DNA of 64,000 bases from JAJTFA01 sp051715425 (GTDB lineage: Bacteria; Bacteroidota; Bacteroidia; UKL13-3): NCBI GenBank assembly GCA_051715425.1, contig JBPXJS010000042.1, positions 1 through 64,000 of the forward strand, given 5' to 3'. The notes below the pieces were generated by a model. That model made no database searches. It worked only from the letters and a program-made list of their open reading frames with translations, and had not been told where the DNA came from. This document shows positions 31,014 through 39,123 of the stretch, in pieces. Each line of letters starts with the position of its first letter. Position 1 is the stretch's first letter. Both the position numbers and the translations under genes were made by a program.

Positions 31014-33430
31014 TTAAGTCCTCCTTTTTTAGCAAATATTGATGTTGTTATGGTGGTAAATCCAATCACCGTAATGGAGCTTAATGGCATCAGTACGGCA
31101 GCTATAAGCGGAGAGAGAGTACCCTGAACGGCATAACTCAATCCCACTATATTATACATTAATGAAATAATAAAACTGCAATGAATAACGGTAAGGGTAT
31201 TTTTACTGAAACGGATAAAACGATCAAGCTGAGAAAATACAGCAGCATCCATAATCACATCAGCAGCAGGTGAAAAATGGGAGGTATCTTCGCTAACCGA
31301 AATACCTACATCTGCCGCCTTCAGCGCTCCGGCATCATTTAGTCCGTCACCAATCATCATCACGTTTTTATTTTGGCCATGCAGCTTTTCTATAAAGCGC
31401 ATTTTATCCTCTGGTGATTGCCTGAAATACAATTCCTCCTCATCACCAAATAAATGCCCAAGCCTGCTTTTTTCATTTTCGTTATCACCGGAAAGCAAAT
31501 ACATCGCGTATTTTTTTCTGAATCCTGAAATAAGTTCTTTTAATCCTTGCCTGTAGGTGTGTCGTATGTTAAAATATCCTATTTCCTTGTTATCTATCTT
31601 GATAAATACCCTTGTAGCCAATTCAGCCGAAGGGATAAAAGGAGCAGGGGTTTCCGGAAAAAGAAAGGAATAAGAGCCAACCATAATATGGTGCCCTTCT
31701 GTTTTGCCTTCCAGTCCTTTTCCGCTGATTTCAAAAAAATCTGTAGCGGCTGCTACATTTATTTCATTAAACAATGACCTGATTTTTTTACTCAAGGGAT
31801 GCACGGAATTTTTTACAACAGATACCACCCATCTTTTTTCCTGTTCTGATAATTGATTTCCCTGCCAGGTAATCACCGATTCTGAAGGTTGCGTGATGGT
31901 GCCGGTTTTATCAAAAGCTATTGCACTGATGCGGGCAATATGTTCGACCGTTTCAGGAGATTTTACGTAAAAGCGGTATTTCCCTAAAATACGCATTGCC
32001 GTGCCAAGTGCAAACGGACTGGATAAGGCAAGTGCGCATGGGCAGGCTATGATGAGCACGGAGGTAAATGCGTTGAGTGATAATGATGGATCAAAAATGA
32101 GCCACCAGCCTGCTGAACCAAATGCAGTGAGCAATAAGCCAATGGTAAAATACTTACTTACTTTTTGCTGAAAAGTTTGAATGCGGCTTTTATGTTCTTT
32201 TGAGAAATATTCGTTATTCCACAATTGGGTGAGGTAACTTTGCGAAACCTTTTTACATACCTCCAGTTCAATGGTGCTGCCGGCCTGTTTTCCTCCGGCA
32301 TAAATCATTTCTCCCAATACCTTATCAACAGGATTTGATTCTCCGGTAACGAAACTAAAATCGATATGTGCATTGCCTTTTAGCAGGATAGAATCGGCCG
32401 GTATCAGTTCATTGTTACGTATAATGATGCGGTCGCCAATTTGGAGGTTGGTAACAGGTACTGTTGTTTCATTCCCGTCTTTTATTACACTAACCGCAAC
32501 CGGGAAATAAGATTTATAATCCCGTTCGAAGGAAAGGGTGTCATACGTTTTTTGTTGAAACCATTTACCAATTAGCAGAAAAAATACCAGGCCTGCATGT
32601 GTATCAAAATAACCTATACCGGTTTCGGAAATAACCTCATAACTGCTTCTTGCAAATAATACCAGAATACCCAGCGCAAGGGGCACATCAATGGAAATGA
32701 AATTTTTTCTGAGGCCTTTATAAGCATTGATAAAATAATCTCTTGCACTAAATAAGAATACAGGAACAGAAAGGAACATATTGAGGTAGCCGAATAATCT
32801 GGAGAAGGTTGCTTTGGTTAGGCTGTCCAGCCCGAAGTATTCCGGAAAACTGATGAGCATGATATTGCCAAAACAGAATCCCGCTACGCCAATCTGATAT
32901 AAAATTTTTCGACTTTCGTCTTTTTTTATAGTCGTTTCAATATCGTTGAGGTGAATGGCGGGTTCGTAACCAAGTGATGTAAGCAGTTCAACAATATGGC
33001 GAAGGGAGGTCTCCTGATGAATAAAGGTGACTGATAAACTTTTTTTCAAAAAATTAACACGGGAAGAAGAGACAGCAGGATTAAGTTTGTAGAGATTTTC
33101 GAGCAGCCAGATACAGGAACTGCAATGCATGGTGGGAATATGAAACTGTACCTTCATGATCCGCTCATCTTTAAAAGAGATGAGTTTAGCTATCACCGCT
33201 TCATCATCGAGGTAGTTAAATTTATGTCCGGATACGGGAAAACGTTGCGTAATGCCAGGAGTGTTCTCCATATCGTAATACGCACAGAGGTTGTTTTGGG
33301 AGAGTAATTCGTAAACATTTTTACATCCAAAGCAGCAGAATTGATGCGATTCAAATTCAAGGATATCATCCTTGCATTCGTCTCCGCAATGGTAGCATGT
33401 TGTTTTTGATGTGGTAAGCGTTTCTGACAT
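31010..33430 (-). CDS. ccoI: Copper-translocating P1B-type ATPase, CcoI type
   Basis: 806 aa. N-terminal Cys-rich metal-binding domain (CYHCGDEC, CCFGCKNVYELL), an HMA domain with MHCSSCIWLLENLY, eight membrane segments, the CPC transport motif (IIACPCALALSS), phosphorylation site DKTGTIT, HP locus (NSVHPLSKKI) and GDGLNDAGALK. This N-terminal arrangement is diagnostic of CcoI/FixI, which exports Cu for cbb3 maturation rather than for detoxification. Second gene of the USP-ccoI-ccoS operon. Confidence 0.95.
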   Translation of the reverse strand: MSETLTTSKTTCYHCGDECKDDILEFESHQFCCFGCKNVYELLSQNNLCAYYDMENTPGITQRFPVSGHKFNYLDDEAVIAKLISFKDERIMKVQFHIPTMHCSSCIWLLENLYKLNPAVSSSRVNFLKKSLSVTFIHQETSLRHIVELLTSLGYEPAIHLNDIETTIKKDESRKILYQIGVAGFCFGNIMLISFPEYFGLDSLTKATFSRLFGYLNMFLSVPVFLFSARDYFINAYKGLRKNFISIDVPLALGILVLFARSSYEVISETGIGYFDTHAGLVFFLLIGKWFQQKTYDTLSFERDYKSYFPVAVSVIKDGNETTVPVTNLQIGDRIIIRNNELIPADSILLKGNAHIDFSFVTGESNPVDKVLGEMIYAGGKQAGSTIELEVCKKVSQSYLTQLWNNEYFSKEHKSRIQTFQQKVSKYFTIGLLLTAFGSAGWWLIFDPSLSLNAFTSVLIIACPCALALSSPFALGTAMRILGKYRFYVKSPETVEHIARISAIAFDKTGTITQPSESVITWQGNQLSEQEKRWVVSVVKNSVHPLSKKIRSLFNEINVAAATDFFEISGKGLEGKTEGHHIMVGSYSFLFPETPAPFIPSAELATRVFIKIDNKEIGYFNIRHTYRQGLKELISGFRKKYAMYLLSGDNENEKSRLGHLFGDEEELYFRQSPEDKMRFIEKLHGQNKNVMMIGDGLNDAGALKAADVGISVSEDTSHFSPAADVIMDAAVFSQLDRFIRFSKNTLTVIHCSFIISLMYNIVGLSYAVQGTLSPLIAAVLMPLSSITVIGFTTITTSIFAKKGGLK

Positions 33431-33437
33431 ATTTCAA

Positions 33438-34277
33438 TCAATACATAAATATAGAGCGATTTCCTTCGAGAAAAAAGGAATGATGCTGGTTAAAAATAAG
33501 GTCTTCAATCAGGTCATTTCTGCTGATGCCACTTACCAAAAGAAACTCATCCGTGTCGCCTAAGAGTTTTAACAGATCAGAATAATAGTTTTCTGGGTAA
33601 ATGCGGTGTATAGCAAAAAAGGGCTGGTACATCTTGAGGTATTCGCATGCCTGTTTTTCATGAATAATGGTATCTTCATTAATAACAGTATTTAAAATTA
33701 CCCTATGTTTCTTCAGTTGATCACCCATCAGGTAGGCAAACATTTTAATAGTTTCCATGCTCCGTTCTGTGCCATCAAAAAGGATGATAATATTTTTAAA
33801 AGGATCAGCAGATTTGTTTAATATAAGTAACGGACAATCGGCTTTGCGCAAAACAGCCTCAACGGTTTGTGATGCTATTCTGTTTTTTTTCGCTGAACTG
33901 ATGAGCGTTTCAGGAACAATCATCAGGTCGTAGAACCGGCTGTCGTCAATAATTCCAGCATGTTCATTTTCTCCGCGATATACTTTAGCCTTAATACCGT
34001 TTTGTTCGCAGGTTTCAATAAATCTATAAGTGATATCATCTACAGGAAGCAATTCCTGTTTTCTCATCACCTTTGAAAAAATGTCTTTATATGAATATTG
34101 GTTATTTACCAATTGTTCATCAGTAAAAATAGACCGAAGTTGTTTTTGGGTAATTCCTTCCACAAAAGCACAGGTAAAGTGGTTATCTGAACTTTCACCA
34201 AATAGTTGAAATGATTGATCCAGCAAATGCCCTGATACAGAGGACTCATCTAATAGGATCAATGTGTTAATGGCCAT
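33438..34277 (-). CDS. Universal stress protein, tandem-domain type
   Basis: 279 aa, roughly two Usp-like halves. The N-terminal half begins INTLILLDESSVSG and the second half has FKNIIILFDGTERSMETIKMFAYL. No clear ATP-binding GxxGxxxxx(S/T) loop is visible. USPs often accompany cbb3/FNR regulons in Bacteroidota and other bacteria and help survival under low oxygen. It starts the ccoI-ccoS operon (stop 7 bp before ccoI), downstream of an FNR-like site. Confidence 0.85.
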   Translation of the reverse strand: MAINTLILLDESSVSGHLLDQSFQLFGESSDNHFTCAFVEGITQKQLRSIFTDEQLVNNQYSYKDIFSKVMRKQELLPVDDITYRFIETCEQNGIKAKVYRGENEHAGIIDDSRFYDLMIVPETLISSAKKNRIASQTVEAVLRKADCPLLILNKSADPFKNIIILFDGTERSMETIKMFAYLMGDQLKKHRVILNTVINEDTIIHEKQACEYLKMYQPFFAIHRIYPENYYSDLLKLLGDTDEFLLVSGISRNDLIEDLIFNQHHSFFLEGNRSIFMY

Positions 34278-34301
34278 TTGGTATGTTGTGGTTCAGCAAT
34301 T

Positions 34302-34367
34302 CAAAAATCACCGGTCCCCCGATTTATTAATATGACAAACCTCAATCAGGGGTATGATTTTGATCAT
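34302..34367 (-). promoter_or_regulatory. USP-ccoI-ccoS promoter with FNR-like palindrome
   Basis: GATTTTTG (34302-34309, minus strand) is one base from TAnnTTTG. ATGATTTTGATCAT (34354-34367) is ATGAT-N4-ATCAT. The distance between box and palindrome (52 bp start to start) is identical to that in the ccoNO promoter, giving a predicted centre at -61.5. The rest of the 203-bp gap to the divergent barrel gene holds nothing else I can name. Confidence 0.72.
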
Positions 34368-34480
34368 GTATTTGGCAATTATGTCTTAAAAACTAAGCTT
34401 ATGCACATTTCAATGTGTTTGTGTGGATTGTAATTGAACAAATTATTCGGATTTTAGCGTTCGTAAAAATTTTACAAACT

Positions 34481-35035
34481 ATGAAAAAATTATTATTATC
34501 ATTAGCAGCAGTTGCCGTGGGCTTTGCTGCTTCAGCTCAGGTAAGCCAGGGAACAATTGCCCTTGGTGGTTCTGTATTTTTTGAAAGCAACGACAACGGT
34601 ACTACAAGTGGCAGTGTGTTTGGTCTTGGTGTAAATGGTGGTTACTTTCTTTCTGATGGTTTAGAATTAATGGCAATGGTAGGATTTACAGGAGAGGACA
34701 AAGCTGGCACACGTGGTGGTAACAAATCATCAATGGATTTTGGTGTAGGTGCACAAAAGTATTTTGAATTGGCAAGCAGTTTTTATTTAACAGGTGGTGC
34801 ATCATTTGCCTACAATTCAGGTAAAACAGCTGCAGACGTTAGCTTTTCGGGAATGAACATTGGTGTAGCTCCGGGATTTGCATGGTTTCCTTCAGAAAGC
34901 TGGGGTATCTCTATGTCAATGGGCAACTGGATTTATTACAGAAGCGCAGATAATGGTGCTAAAACCAGCGGTTTTGGAATAACTCCAAATCTGGGTGGTC
35001 TTGGATTAGGCGTAAGATATTTCTTGTCTAAGTAA
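34481..35035 (+). CDS. Outer-membrane beta-barrel protein (porin family type)
   Basis: 184 aa from the ATG at 34481, which directly begins a textbook signal peptide (MKKLLLSLAAVAVGFAASAQ); an upstream in-frame start at 34415 is not signal-like. The mature chain has eight or so alternating strands with Gly-rich turns and ends with an aromatic-rich barrel strand (GLGLGVRYFLSK). Possibly OMP_b-brl family. It is divergent from the USP operon and could share the FNR-like site, whose centre lies 120 bp upstream of its start. Confidence 0.82.
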   Translation: MKKLLLSLAAVAVGFAASAQVSQGTIALGGSVFFESNDNGTTSGSVFGLGVNGGYFLSDGLELMAMVGFTGEDKAGTRGGNKSSMDFGVGAQKYFELASSFYLTGGASFAYNSGKTAADVSFSGMNIGVAPGFAWFPSESWGISMSMGNWIYYRSADNGAKTSGFGITPNLGGLGLGVRYFLSK

Positions 35036-35051
35036 TCAACAATCATTTTAT

Positions 35052-35082
35052 AAAAAAAGCTGCTTTCGGGCAGCTTTTTTTA
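35052..35082. terminator. Bidirectional terminator
   Basis: AAAAGCTGC and GCAGCTTTT flank the loop TTTCGG, with A- and T-tracts on both sides. It ends the barrel gene on the plus strand; on the minus strand its A/T tract overlaps the stop codon of the membrane protein gene. Confidence 0.9.
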
Positions 35083-36039
35083 TGCTGTAAAAAATCCCTT
35101 TAACGTTTTTACGTTCAGTGGCAGTTCCATTAACACATGCAACATACTGAGGGAACTGATTACCCAAAAGCCTGATTGAGGGTGAATAAAATACCATACC
35201 AATAGTACAATCCACGCAGCCGCAATACTTCCCAGTCTGGAATAAGAAATGCGGTGCCAGCCGATGATTTCCGTTTTAGAAAACCAATTAAGGTAATGAT
35301 AGAGATAACTGAAGGTGATAAAACTCATGATCCTATACGATGTGGAATCGCTTAGTACACTCTCTTTGTTGCTGATATTGCCAATATGGAAGAGATCGGA
35401 TAATATTTTATTGAGGGCATGAAGTTTATAATTTACCGATACAAAAGAGGAGGGTACATACTCTTGTTGAAAAGGACCCATCATGAGTGTAAGAAGGCTG
35501 CAGATAATAAAAATGGCTACTGATAAATAACCACTGGCATTTTTTTGTTTAAGCACACCTGTAACAAGAAAAGTACCTGTAAAAAACCAAACATGGATGA
35601 TGGTTGGCAGCAGCAAAACAAAACCAATAGTAACAAGCGGGTAAGTATCCAATCCACTAAAACGAAGAAAAACAACTGTTGCCAGAAGGGTAATAACGGT
35701 TTTTATCACCGATGTGGTACCAGCCAGCACAAATGCGTAAACAAAAGCGATGATCATCAGCAAGGTTGTTATGGATGATAATCCGGTATGTTTTATTACC
35801 TCCGGAAGCATCAATAACAGGCAAAGAGGAAGAAACAACCAGGCGGCTGTTTTGCTGTTGCTGTAAAAGTCTTTTTTTTCCAGCCACGAAATTTCGGTAA
35901 GGTAATGAAGCGGACCAAGTATAATAAATGCCAATAAAAAGACCTCGAAAGGTTTATACATGGCAAGTACAGCCGCTATTACCATCAACAAGGAGTTGAG
36001 GTGATTCATTCTTTTTAGAAAGGTTTCGGATGGAGGCAT
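35080..36039 (-). CDS. Multi-pass membrane protein with spaced histidine motifs (Brp/Blh-like?)
   Basis: 319 aa from the ATG at 36039, about nine to ten membrane segments. Histidines sit in or near membrane segments at LGPLHYLTE, PTIIHVWFFTG, YLYHYLNWFS, IGWHRIS and SMLHVLMELP. Bacteroidota proteins of this kind are often labelled beta-carotene 15,15'-monooxygenase, a Brp/Blh-type iron enzyme with membrane His ligands. I cannot confirm the homology. No carotenoid or rhodopsin gene is adjacent. An exact TACTTTTG box ends three bases before the ATG, so the message may be leaderless. Confidence 0.65.
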   Translation of the reverse strand: MPPSETFLKRMNHLNSLLMVIAAVLAMYKPFEVFLLAFIILGPLHYLTEISWLEKKDFYSNSKTAAWLFLPLCLLLMLPEVIKHTGLSSITTLLMIIAFVYAFVLAGTTSVIKTVITLLATVVFLRFSGLDTYPLVTIGFVLLLPTIIHVWFFTGTFLVTGVLKQKNASGYLSVAIFIICSLLTLMMGPFQQEYVPSSFVSVNYKLHALNKILSDLFHIGNISNKESVLSDSTSYRIMSFITFSYLYHYLNWFSKTEIIGWHRISYSRLGSIAAAWIVLLVWYFIHPQSGFWVISSLSMLHVLMELPLNVKTLKGFFTA

Positions 36040-36042
36040 TTT

Positions 36043-36050
36043 CAAAAGTA
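36043..36050 (-). promoter_or_regulatory. -7 element for the His-rich membrane protein (leaderless prediction)
   Basis: TACTTTTG on the minus strand is followed by AAA and then the ATG at 36039, giving a predicted leader of about one base. No clear -33 box. The divergent hydrolase gene starts only 37 bp away with a near-match TATCTTTC at 36063-36070. Confidence 0.45.
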
Positions 36051-36076
36051 ATTAAATCAACATATCTTTCACGCGG

Positions 36077-36952
36077 ATGGCAGCATTAAAATTAAGTTAC
36101 CCGTTTGATATAAAGTACCTTGAAATTCACGATCACATAAAAATAGCCTATTGTGATGAGGGAAAGGGAGAAGAAACCTTATTATTTGTGCATGGCCTGG
36201 CCAATTACCTGCCTGTATGGAAAAAGCAAATAAAGGAGCTATCCCAAACATATCGTTGTATTGCTATTGATTTGCCCGGCAACGGACTTTCTTCCAGAGG
36301 TAATTATCCCTATTCTATGTTTTTTTATGCGGAAAGTGTAAGGCGATTTATTGAAGGATTAAAAATAGAAAAGGTGGTGCTGGCAGGGCATTCAATGGGA
36401 GGGCAAATAGGCATAATCACTGCTCTGCGATATCCTTCGGTAATTGAGAAACTGATATTGGTGGCACCGGCTGGTATAGAGTACTTTCACCCACATGAGC
36501 GGCTAATGATGCAGCCTCTGATGAATCTGGGTGATTTTTTTTATTCCGATGAGTTTCATTTGGAACAGGCTATTAATGAAAGTTTTTTTAGTCATCATCA
36601 GGAGCGTGAAGTAATTATTGAAGAAGTGAAACAACTGATGAGGGCACACCCGCAGCAGAGATGGAAGGATATGGTCATGGCTTCTGTAAGTGGAATGTTA
36701 AATGAACAGGTTCAGCAATTTTTACCCCAGTTGGAGCAGCCTGTTTTATTATTATTCGGAGCTAATGATAAGCTTATTCCAAACAGAATTATTCATGCTG
36801 GCGAAACTCCTAAAACTATTGCGGTGAAAGGAGCTGCTATGATCCCTGACTGTGAAATGCACCTGGTTGAGAAATCAGGCCATTTTTTGATGATTGAGCA
36901 GTACGGCATCGTAAACAACCTGATAAAAGGGTTTCTGGAAAAGAAAAAGTAG
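36077..36952 (+). CDS. Alpha/beta hydrolase
   Basis: 291 aa, no signal peptide. Oxyanion region LFVHGLANYLPVW, nucleophile elbow GHSMGGQIG (Ser of the triad), acid in LFGANDKLIPN, and catalytic His in KSGHFLMIEQ. The fold is of the epoxide hydrolase/lipase/carboxylesterase group; substrate unknown. It converges on the rhodanese lipoprotein gene with a 3-bp gap. Confidence 0.92.
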   Translation: MAALKLSYPFDIKYLEIHDHIKIAYCDEGKGEETLLFVHGLANYLPVWKKQIKELSQTYRCIAIDLPGNGLSSRGNYPYSMFFYAESVRRFIEGLKIEKVVLAGHSMGGQIGIITALRYPSVIEKLILVAPAGIEYFHPHERLMMQPLMNLGDFFYSDEFHLEQAINESFFSHHQEREVIIEEVKQLMRAHPQQRWKDMVMASVSGMLNEQVQQFLPQLEQPVLLLFGANDKLIPNRIIHAGETPKTIAVKGAAMIPDCEMHLVEKSGHFLMIEQYGIVNNLIKGFLEKKK

Positions 36953-36955
36953 CAA

Positions 36956-37372
36956 TTAATTTGTTTCAACCGGCAACCCTTCACTTTGCCATTTTCTTAT
37001 TCCACCGTCCATATCATATACTTTTTTAAATCCTTTTTTCTGCATCAATTCTGCACATTCACCACTTCTTCCTCCCGTAGCACAATAAACAAAATAGGTG
37101 GCATTTTTATCCAGCTTATCAATTTCTGCTTCAAAGTTATCACTGAAAATATCAAGCAACCTTGCTCCCTTTAAATGGCCTTTCTTATATTCTCCCGGTG
37201 TTCTTACATCTATTAATACACCTTTTTCCTTTTGTAATTTTTCATTAAATCCTGCCGGTGAAATCACCCCACCTGTTTGGGTATTGGAAGCAACTGTTTT
37301 CCCTTTTTGTTGTTGTGAACATGCAACAAAGCTGATCATAACCAGCGCCATCAGAAAAATATTTTTCATCAT
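36956..37372 (-). CDS. Rhodanese-domain lipoprotein
   Basis: 138 aa from the ATG at 37372. Signal with lipobox FVAC, then a single rhodanese domain: LIDVRTPGEYKKGHLKGA and the active-site loop YCATGGRSGEC with the catalytic Cys. Such proteins carry sulfane sulfur or act in periplasmic thiol chemistry. An exact TACCTTTG box lies at 37397-37404, giving a 22-nt leader and supporting this start. Confidence 0.9.
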   Translation of the reverse strand: MMKNIFLMALVMISFVACSQQQKGKTVASNTQTGGVISPAGFNEKLQKEKGVLIDVRTPGEYKKGHLKGARLLDIFSDNFEAEIDKLDKNATYFVYCATGGRSGECAELMQKKGFKKVYDMDGGIRKWQSEGLPVETN

Positions 37373-37396
37373 ATGAGGTATATTTAAATGAAGGGT

Positions 37397-37404
37397 CAAA
37401 GGTA
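37397..37404 (-). promoter_or_regulatory. -7 promoter element for the rhodanese gene
   Basis: TACCTTTG on the minus strand, exact TAnnTTTG; predicted start about 37394. A -33 TTTG is not evident. Confidence 0.5.
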
Positions 37405-37476
37405 ATAAAAATGTAATAATGATAACCGTGTTTTAGTGAACATACATCCCACGGCTATCATTAAAAGTTACCGGTT

Positions 37477-37683
37477 TTATTTTTTTACCGGACAGGTGTT
37501 AAAACCAAAAATGGAATAAAGCGGACAAAATCCGGTTAACAGGGTGAAGGTGAAAACACCGGCTGCTACAAGCAGAATAATGCCCAGTGTGCCGGTTACG
37601 GTTCCTGAAAAATAAAGAAAAGCAAATAGCGCTGAAACGATTAAACGAATAATACGGTCAGCATTTCCCATGTTCTTTTTCAT
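37477..37683 (-). CDS. DUF2892 (YgaP membrane domain-like) protein
   Basis: 68 aa. KKNMGNADRIIRLIV start, two membrane segments, and GFCPLYSIFGFNTCPVKK end are the DUF2892 hallmarks. In YgaP this domain is fused to a rhodanese; here a separate rhodanese gene lies 104 bp downstream, so the two may act together in sulfur or NO chemistry. It begins 3 bp after the 33-aa ORF. Confidence 0.92.
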   Translation of the reverse strand: MKKNMGNADRIIRLIVSALFAFLYFSGTVTGTLGIILLVAAGVFTFTLLTGFCPLYSIFGFNTCPVKK

Positions 37684-37686
37684 AAT

Positions 37687-37788
37687 TTATTTGTTGGTTA
37701 AGGTTTGAATAACTAATGCAATGCCGGTAATCATCAGCAAACATACCAAACAGATCAGGGTAAATTTTACGATGTTGTTTTTGAGCAT
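37687..37788 (-). CDS. 33-aa single-pass membrane micro-protein
   Basis: Encodes MLKNNIVKFTLICLVCLLMI then TGIALVIQTLTNK. A basic N-terminal end, one hydrophobic span of about 20 residues, and a polar tail. The ATG at 37788 lies 6 nt after the predicted transcription start and the stop is 3 bp before the DUF2892 start, so it looks like a genuine operon member. I do not recognise a family. A longer ORF in another frame (37658-37840) runs through the promoter and is not credible. Confidence 0.6.
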   Translation of the reverse strand: MLKNNIVKFTLICLVCLLMITGIALVIQTLTNK

Positions 37789-37796
37789 TGCAGGAA

Positions 37797-37842
37797 CAAA
37801 TGTAGAACACAACAAACAGAACAAAGGTGACCTTGGTCACCT
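37797..37842 (-). promoter_or_regulatory. Promoter with CRP-type palindrome for the micro-protein/DUF2892 operon
   Basis: TACATTTG (37797-37804, minus strand) is an exact -7 match. AGGTGACC-TT-GGTCACCT (37825-37842) is an 18-bp palindrome with TGA-N6-TCA spacing and GGTGA half-sites. With the start at about 37794 it is centred near -39.5, close to the class II position. The adjacent Crp/Fnr gene encodes a recognition helix of CRP type. Confidence 0.7.
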
Positions 37843-37846
37843 GTCA

Positions 37847-38479
37847 TTAAAATACTTCAATACCCTCCGGATGCTGGACGATTTTGTTATCCTGCTCCAG
37901 CCTTTTTAAAACACGCGTTACCACTTCTCTTGCTGTACCAAGGTCGGCAGCAATTTCCTTATGCTTAACAGGCAGTATTTTTTTGGAGTGGATAAGCTGT
38001 TTTTGTTTAAGGTAATCGTAAACACGTCCATCCATTTTGGCAAAAAGAAGAAGGTTAATCGTTTCCAGCAGTTCCGTGTATCGCTGGTGGTAAAGGTTGT
38101 AGAATATGGTATTTAAAGCCGGGTACTTTTTTATCCATTCAGCCACTTTATTGGCAGGAAGCAGAACAAGGGTACAATCATCTTCAGCCATGGCTACTAT
38201 TTTACTTGGCAGGTTGTTTAGCCCCGCATTAAAAGACATGATACAACTTTGACTGGGCTTAATATAATAGAGCAAAATATCTTTCTCTTCAAAGCTGCCA
38301 CTTACCTTAACAGTTCCATTTATAACAAGCGGAATATACTGCACGTATTGTCCCTCTTTCAATATCACTGCATTTTTTGAGAGGTGAATGGTTTCGCATG
38401 ATTCCGCAATTTCCACCAACAATTCTTCCCCTAATAAAGGAAAGTTTTTTCTAAGAAAGTGCAGGTCTGATTGGGGCAT
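37847..38479 (-). CDS. Crp/Fnr family transcription regulator
   Basis: 210 aa. N-terminal cyclic-nucleotide-like beta-roll (VILKEGQYVQYIPLVINGTVKV), dimerisation helix about 120-140, and C-terminal winged HTH (HKEIAADLGTAREVVTRVLK). The recognition helix has R-E-x-x-x-R like CRP. Cys residues are scattered and do not form an FNR 4Fe-4S pattern, so the signal is not an iron-sulfur cluster of that type. Start overlaps the preceding stop by one base. It may bind the GGTGA palindrome at 37825-37842. Confidence 0.92.
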   Translation of the reverse strand: MPQSDLHFLRKNFPLLGEELLVEIAESCETIHLSKNAVILKEGQYVQYIPLVINGTVKVSGSFEEKDILLYYIKPSQSCIMSFNAGLNNLPSKIVAMAEDDCTLVLLPANKVAEWIKKYPALNTIFYNLYHQRYTELLETINLLLFAKMDGRVYDYLKQKQLIHSKKILPVKHKEIAADLGTAREVVTRVLKRLEQDNKIVQHPEGIEVF

Positions 38480-39123
38480 TACGAGGAGTAATACGCAAAC
38501 ATGGCTGCAAGCAGAGAGCGTTCCACGGGAGAAAGTTTATGGTGTTGTTCTTTGGTTAAGGTTTTTGCATCCGGCTCTTTAAAGAACAGCACAATAGGAG
38601 TAAAGAGTTCTTTAATCTCAGAGCGTTCGCTTACTTCTTTGCCAATATGAAGAATGGTATCCAGATTTTCTTCTGTAATTTCCTGATGTGTAATCAGGTC
38701 TTCATAAATTCTGTGTTCATCCTGAAACTCGTCTTCATCTACCAGCAGAAACTCATAGAGGAAATCTTCCAGATCCACCGGAGATTCCGTATCATGGGCT
38801 TCACTGATATAGAGGAGCATGTTTAGCAATTCTGTGCCCCGCTCAATGGTTTTATCTTCAATATCCAGCCACTCTTTCGAATCAAAATAATCTTCGTTGC
38901 TGTTGTTGTTTTCCAGGTGGTGGCACATTAACAGGTCAAAAGCATATTCTTCCAATTCAGCAAATGCCGGATGTGCAGCCATCAACTGGTCAAATGTGGT
39001 AACCTTTGAAAGAAAATCATTGTTATCATCAAACAATGCGAGAAGAGCTTCTGGTGCGCTGGTATCGCCTTTCTCTGAATAATTTTTGTATAGTGCCTTA
39101 AAGGCATTTATTGATCTGCTCAT
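38479..39123 (-). CDS. Hypothetical acidic helical protein
   Basis: 214 aa, rich in Glu, Asp and Leu, no signal or membrane segment. Segments such as FDDNNDFLSKV, EYAFDLLMCHHLENNN and LSPVERSLLAAMFAYYSS look alpha-helical. I do not recognise the family. Coupled to its neighbours by a 4-bp overlap upstream (dihydroorotase-like gene) and a 1-bp overlap downstream (Crp/Fnr gene), so it is certainly in an operon. Confidence 0.72.
   Translation of the reverse strand: MSRSINAFKALYKNYSEKGDTSAPEALLALFDDNNDFLSKVTTFDQLMAAHPAFAELEEYAFDLLMCHHLENNNSNEDYFDSKEWLDIEDKTIERGTELLNMLLYISEAHDTESPVDLEDFLYEFLLVDEDEFQDEHRIYEDLITHQEITEENLDTILHIGKEVSERSEIKELFTPIVLFFKEPDAKTLTKEQHHKLSPVERSLLAAMFAYYSS

Noticed and set aside
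37658..37840. 60-codon minus-strand frame ahead of DUF2892
   Set aside because: Runs through the predicted promoter and operator and overlaps the DUF2892 start; the 33-codon frame in the same place is better spaced.
37847..38479. Regulator as an FNR-type oxygen sensor acting on the ATGAT sites
   Set aside because: It lacks the FNR Cys cluster and has a CRP-type recognition helix; another regulator is more likely for those sites.
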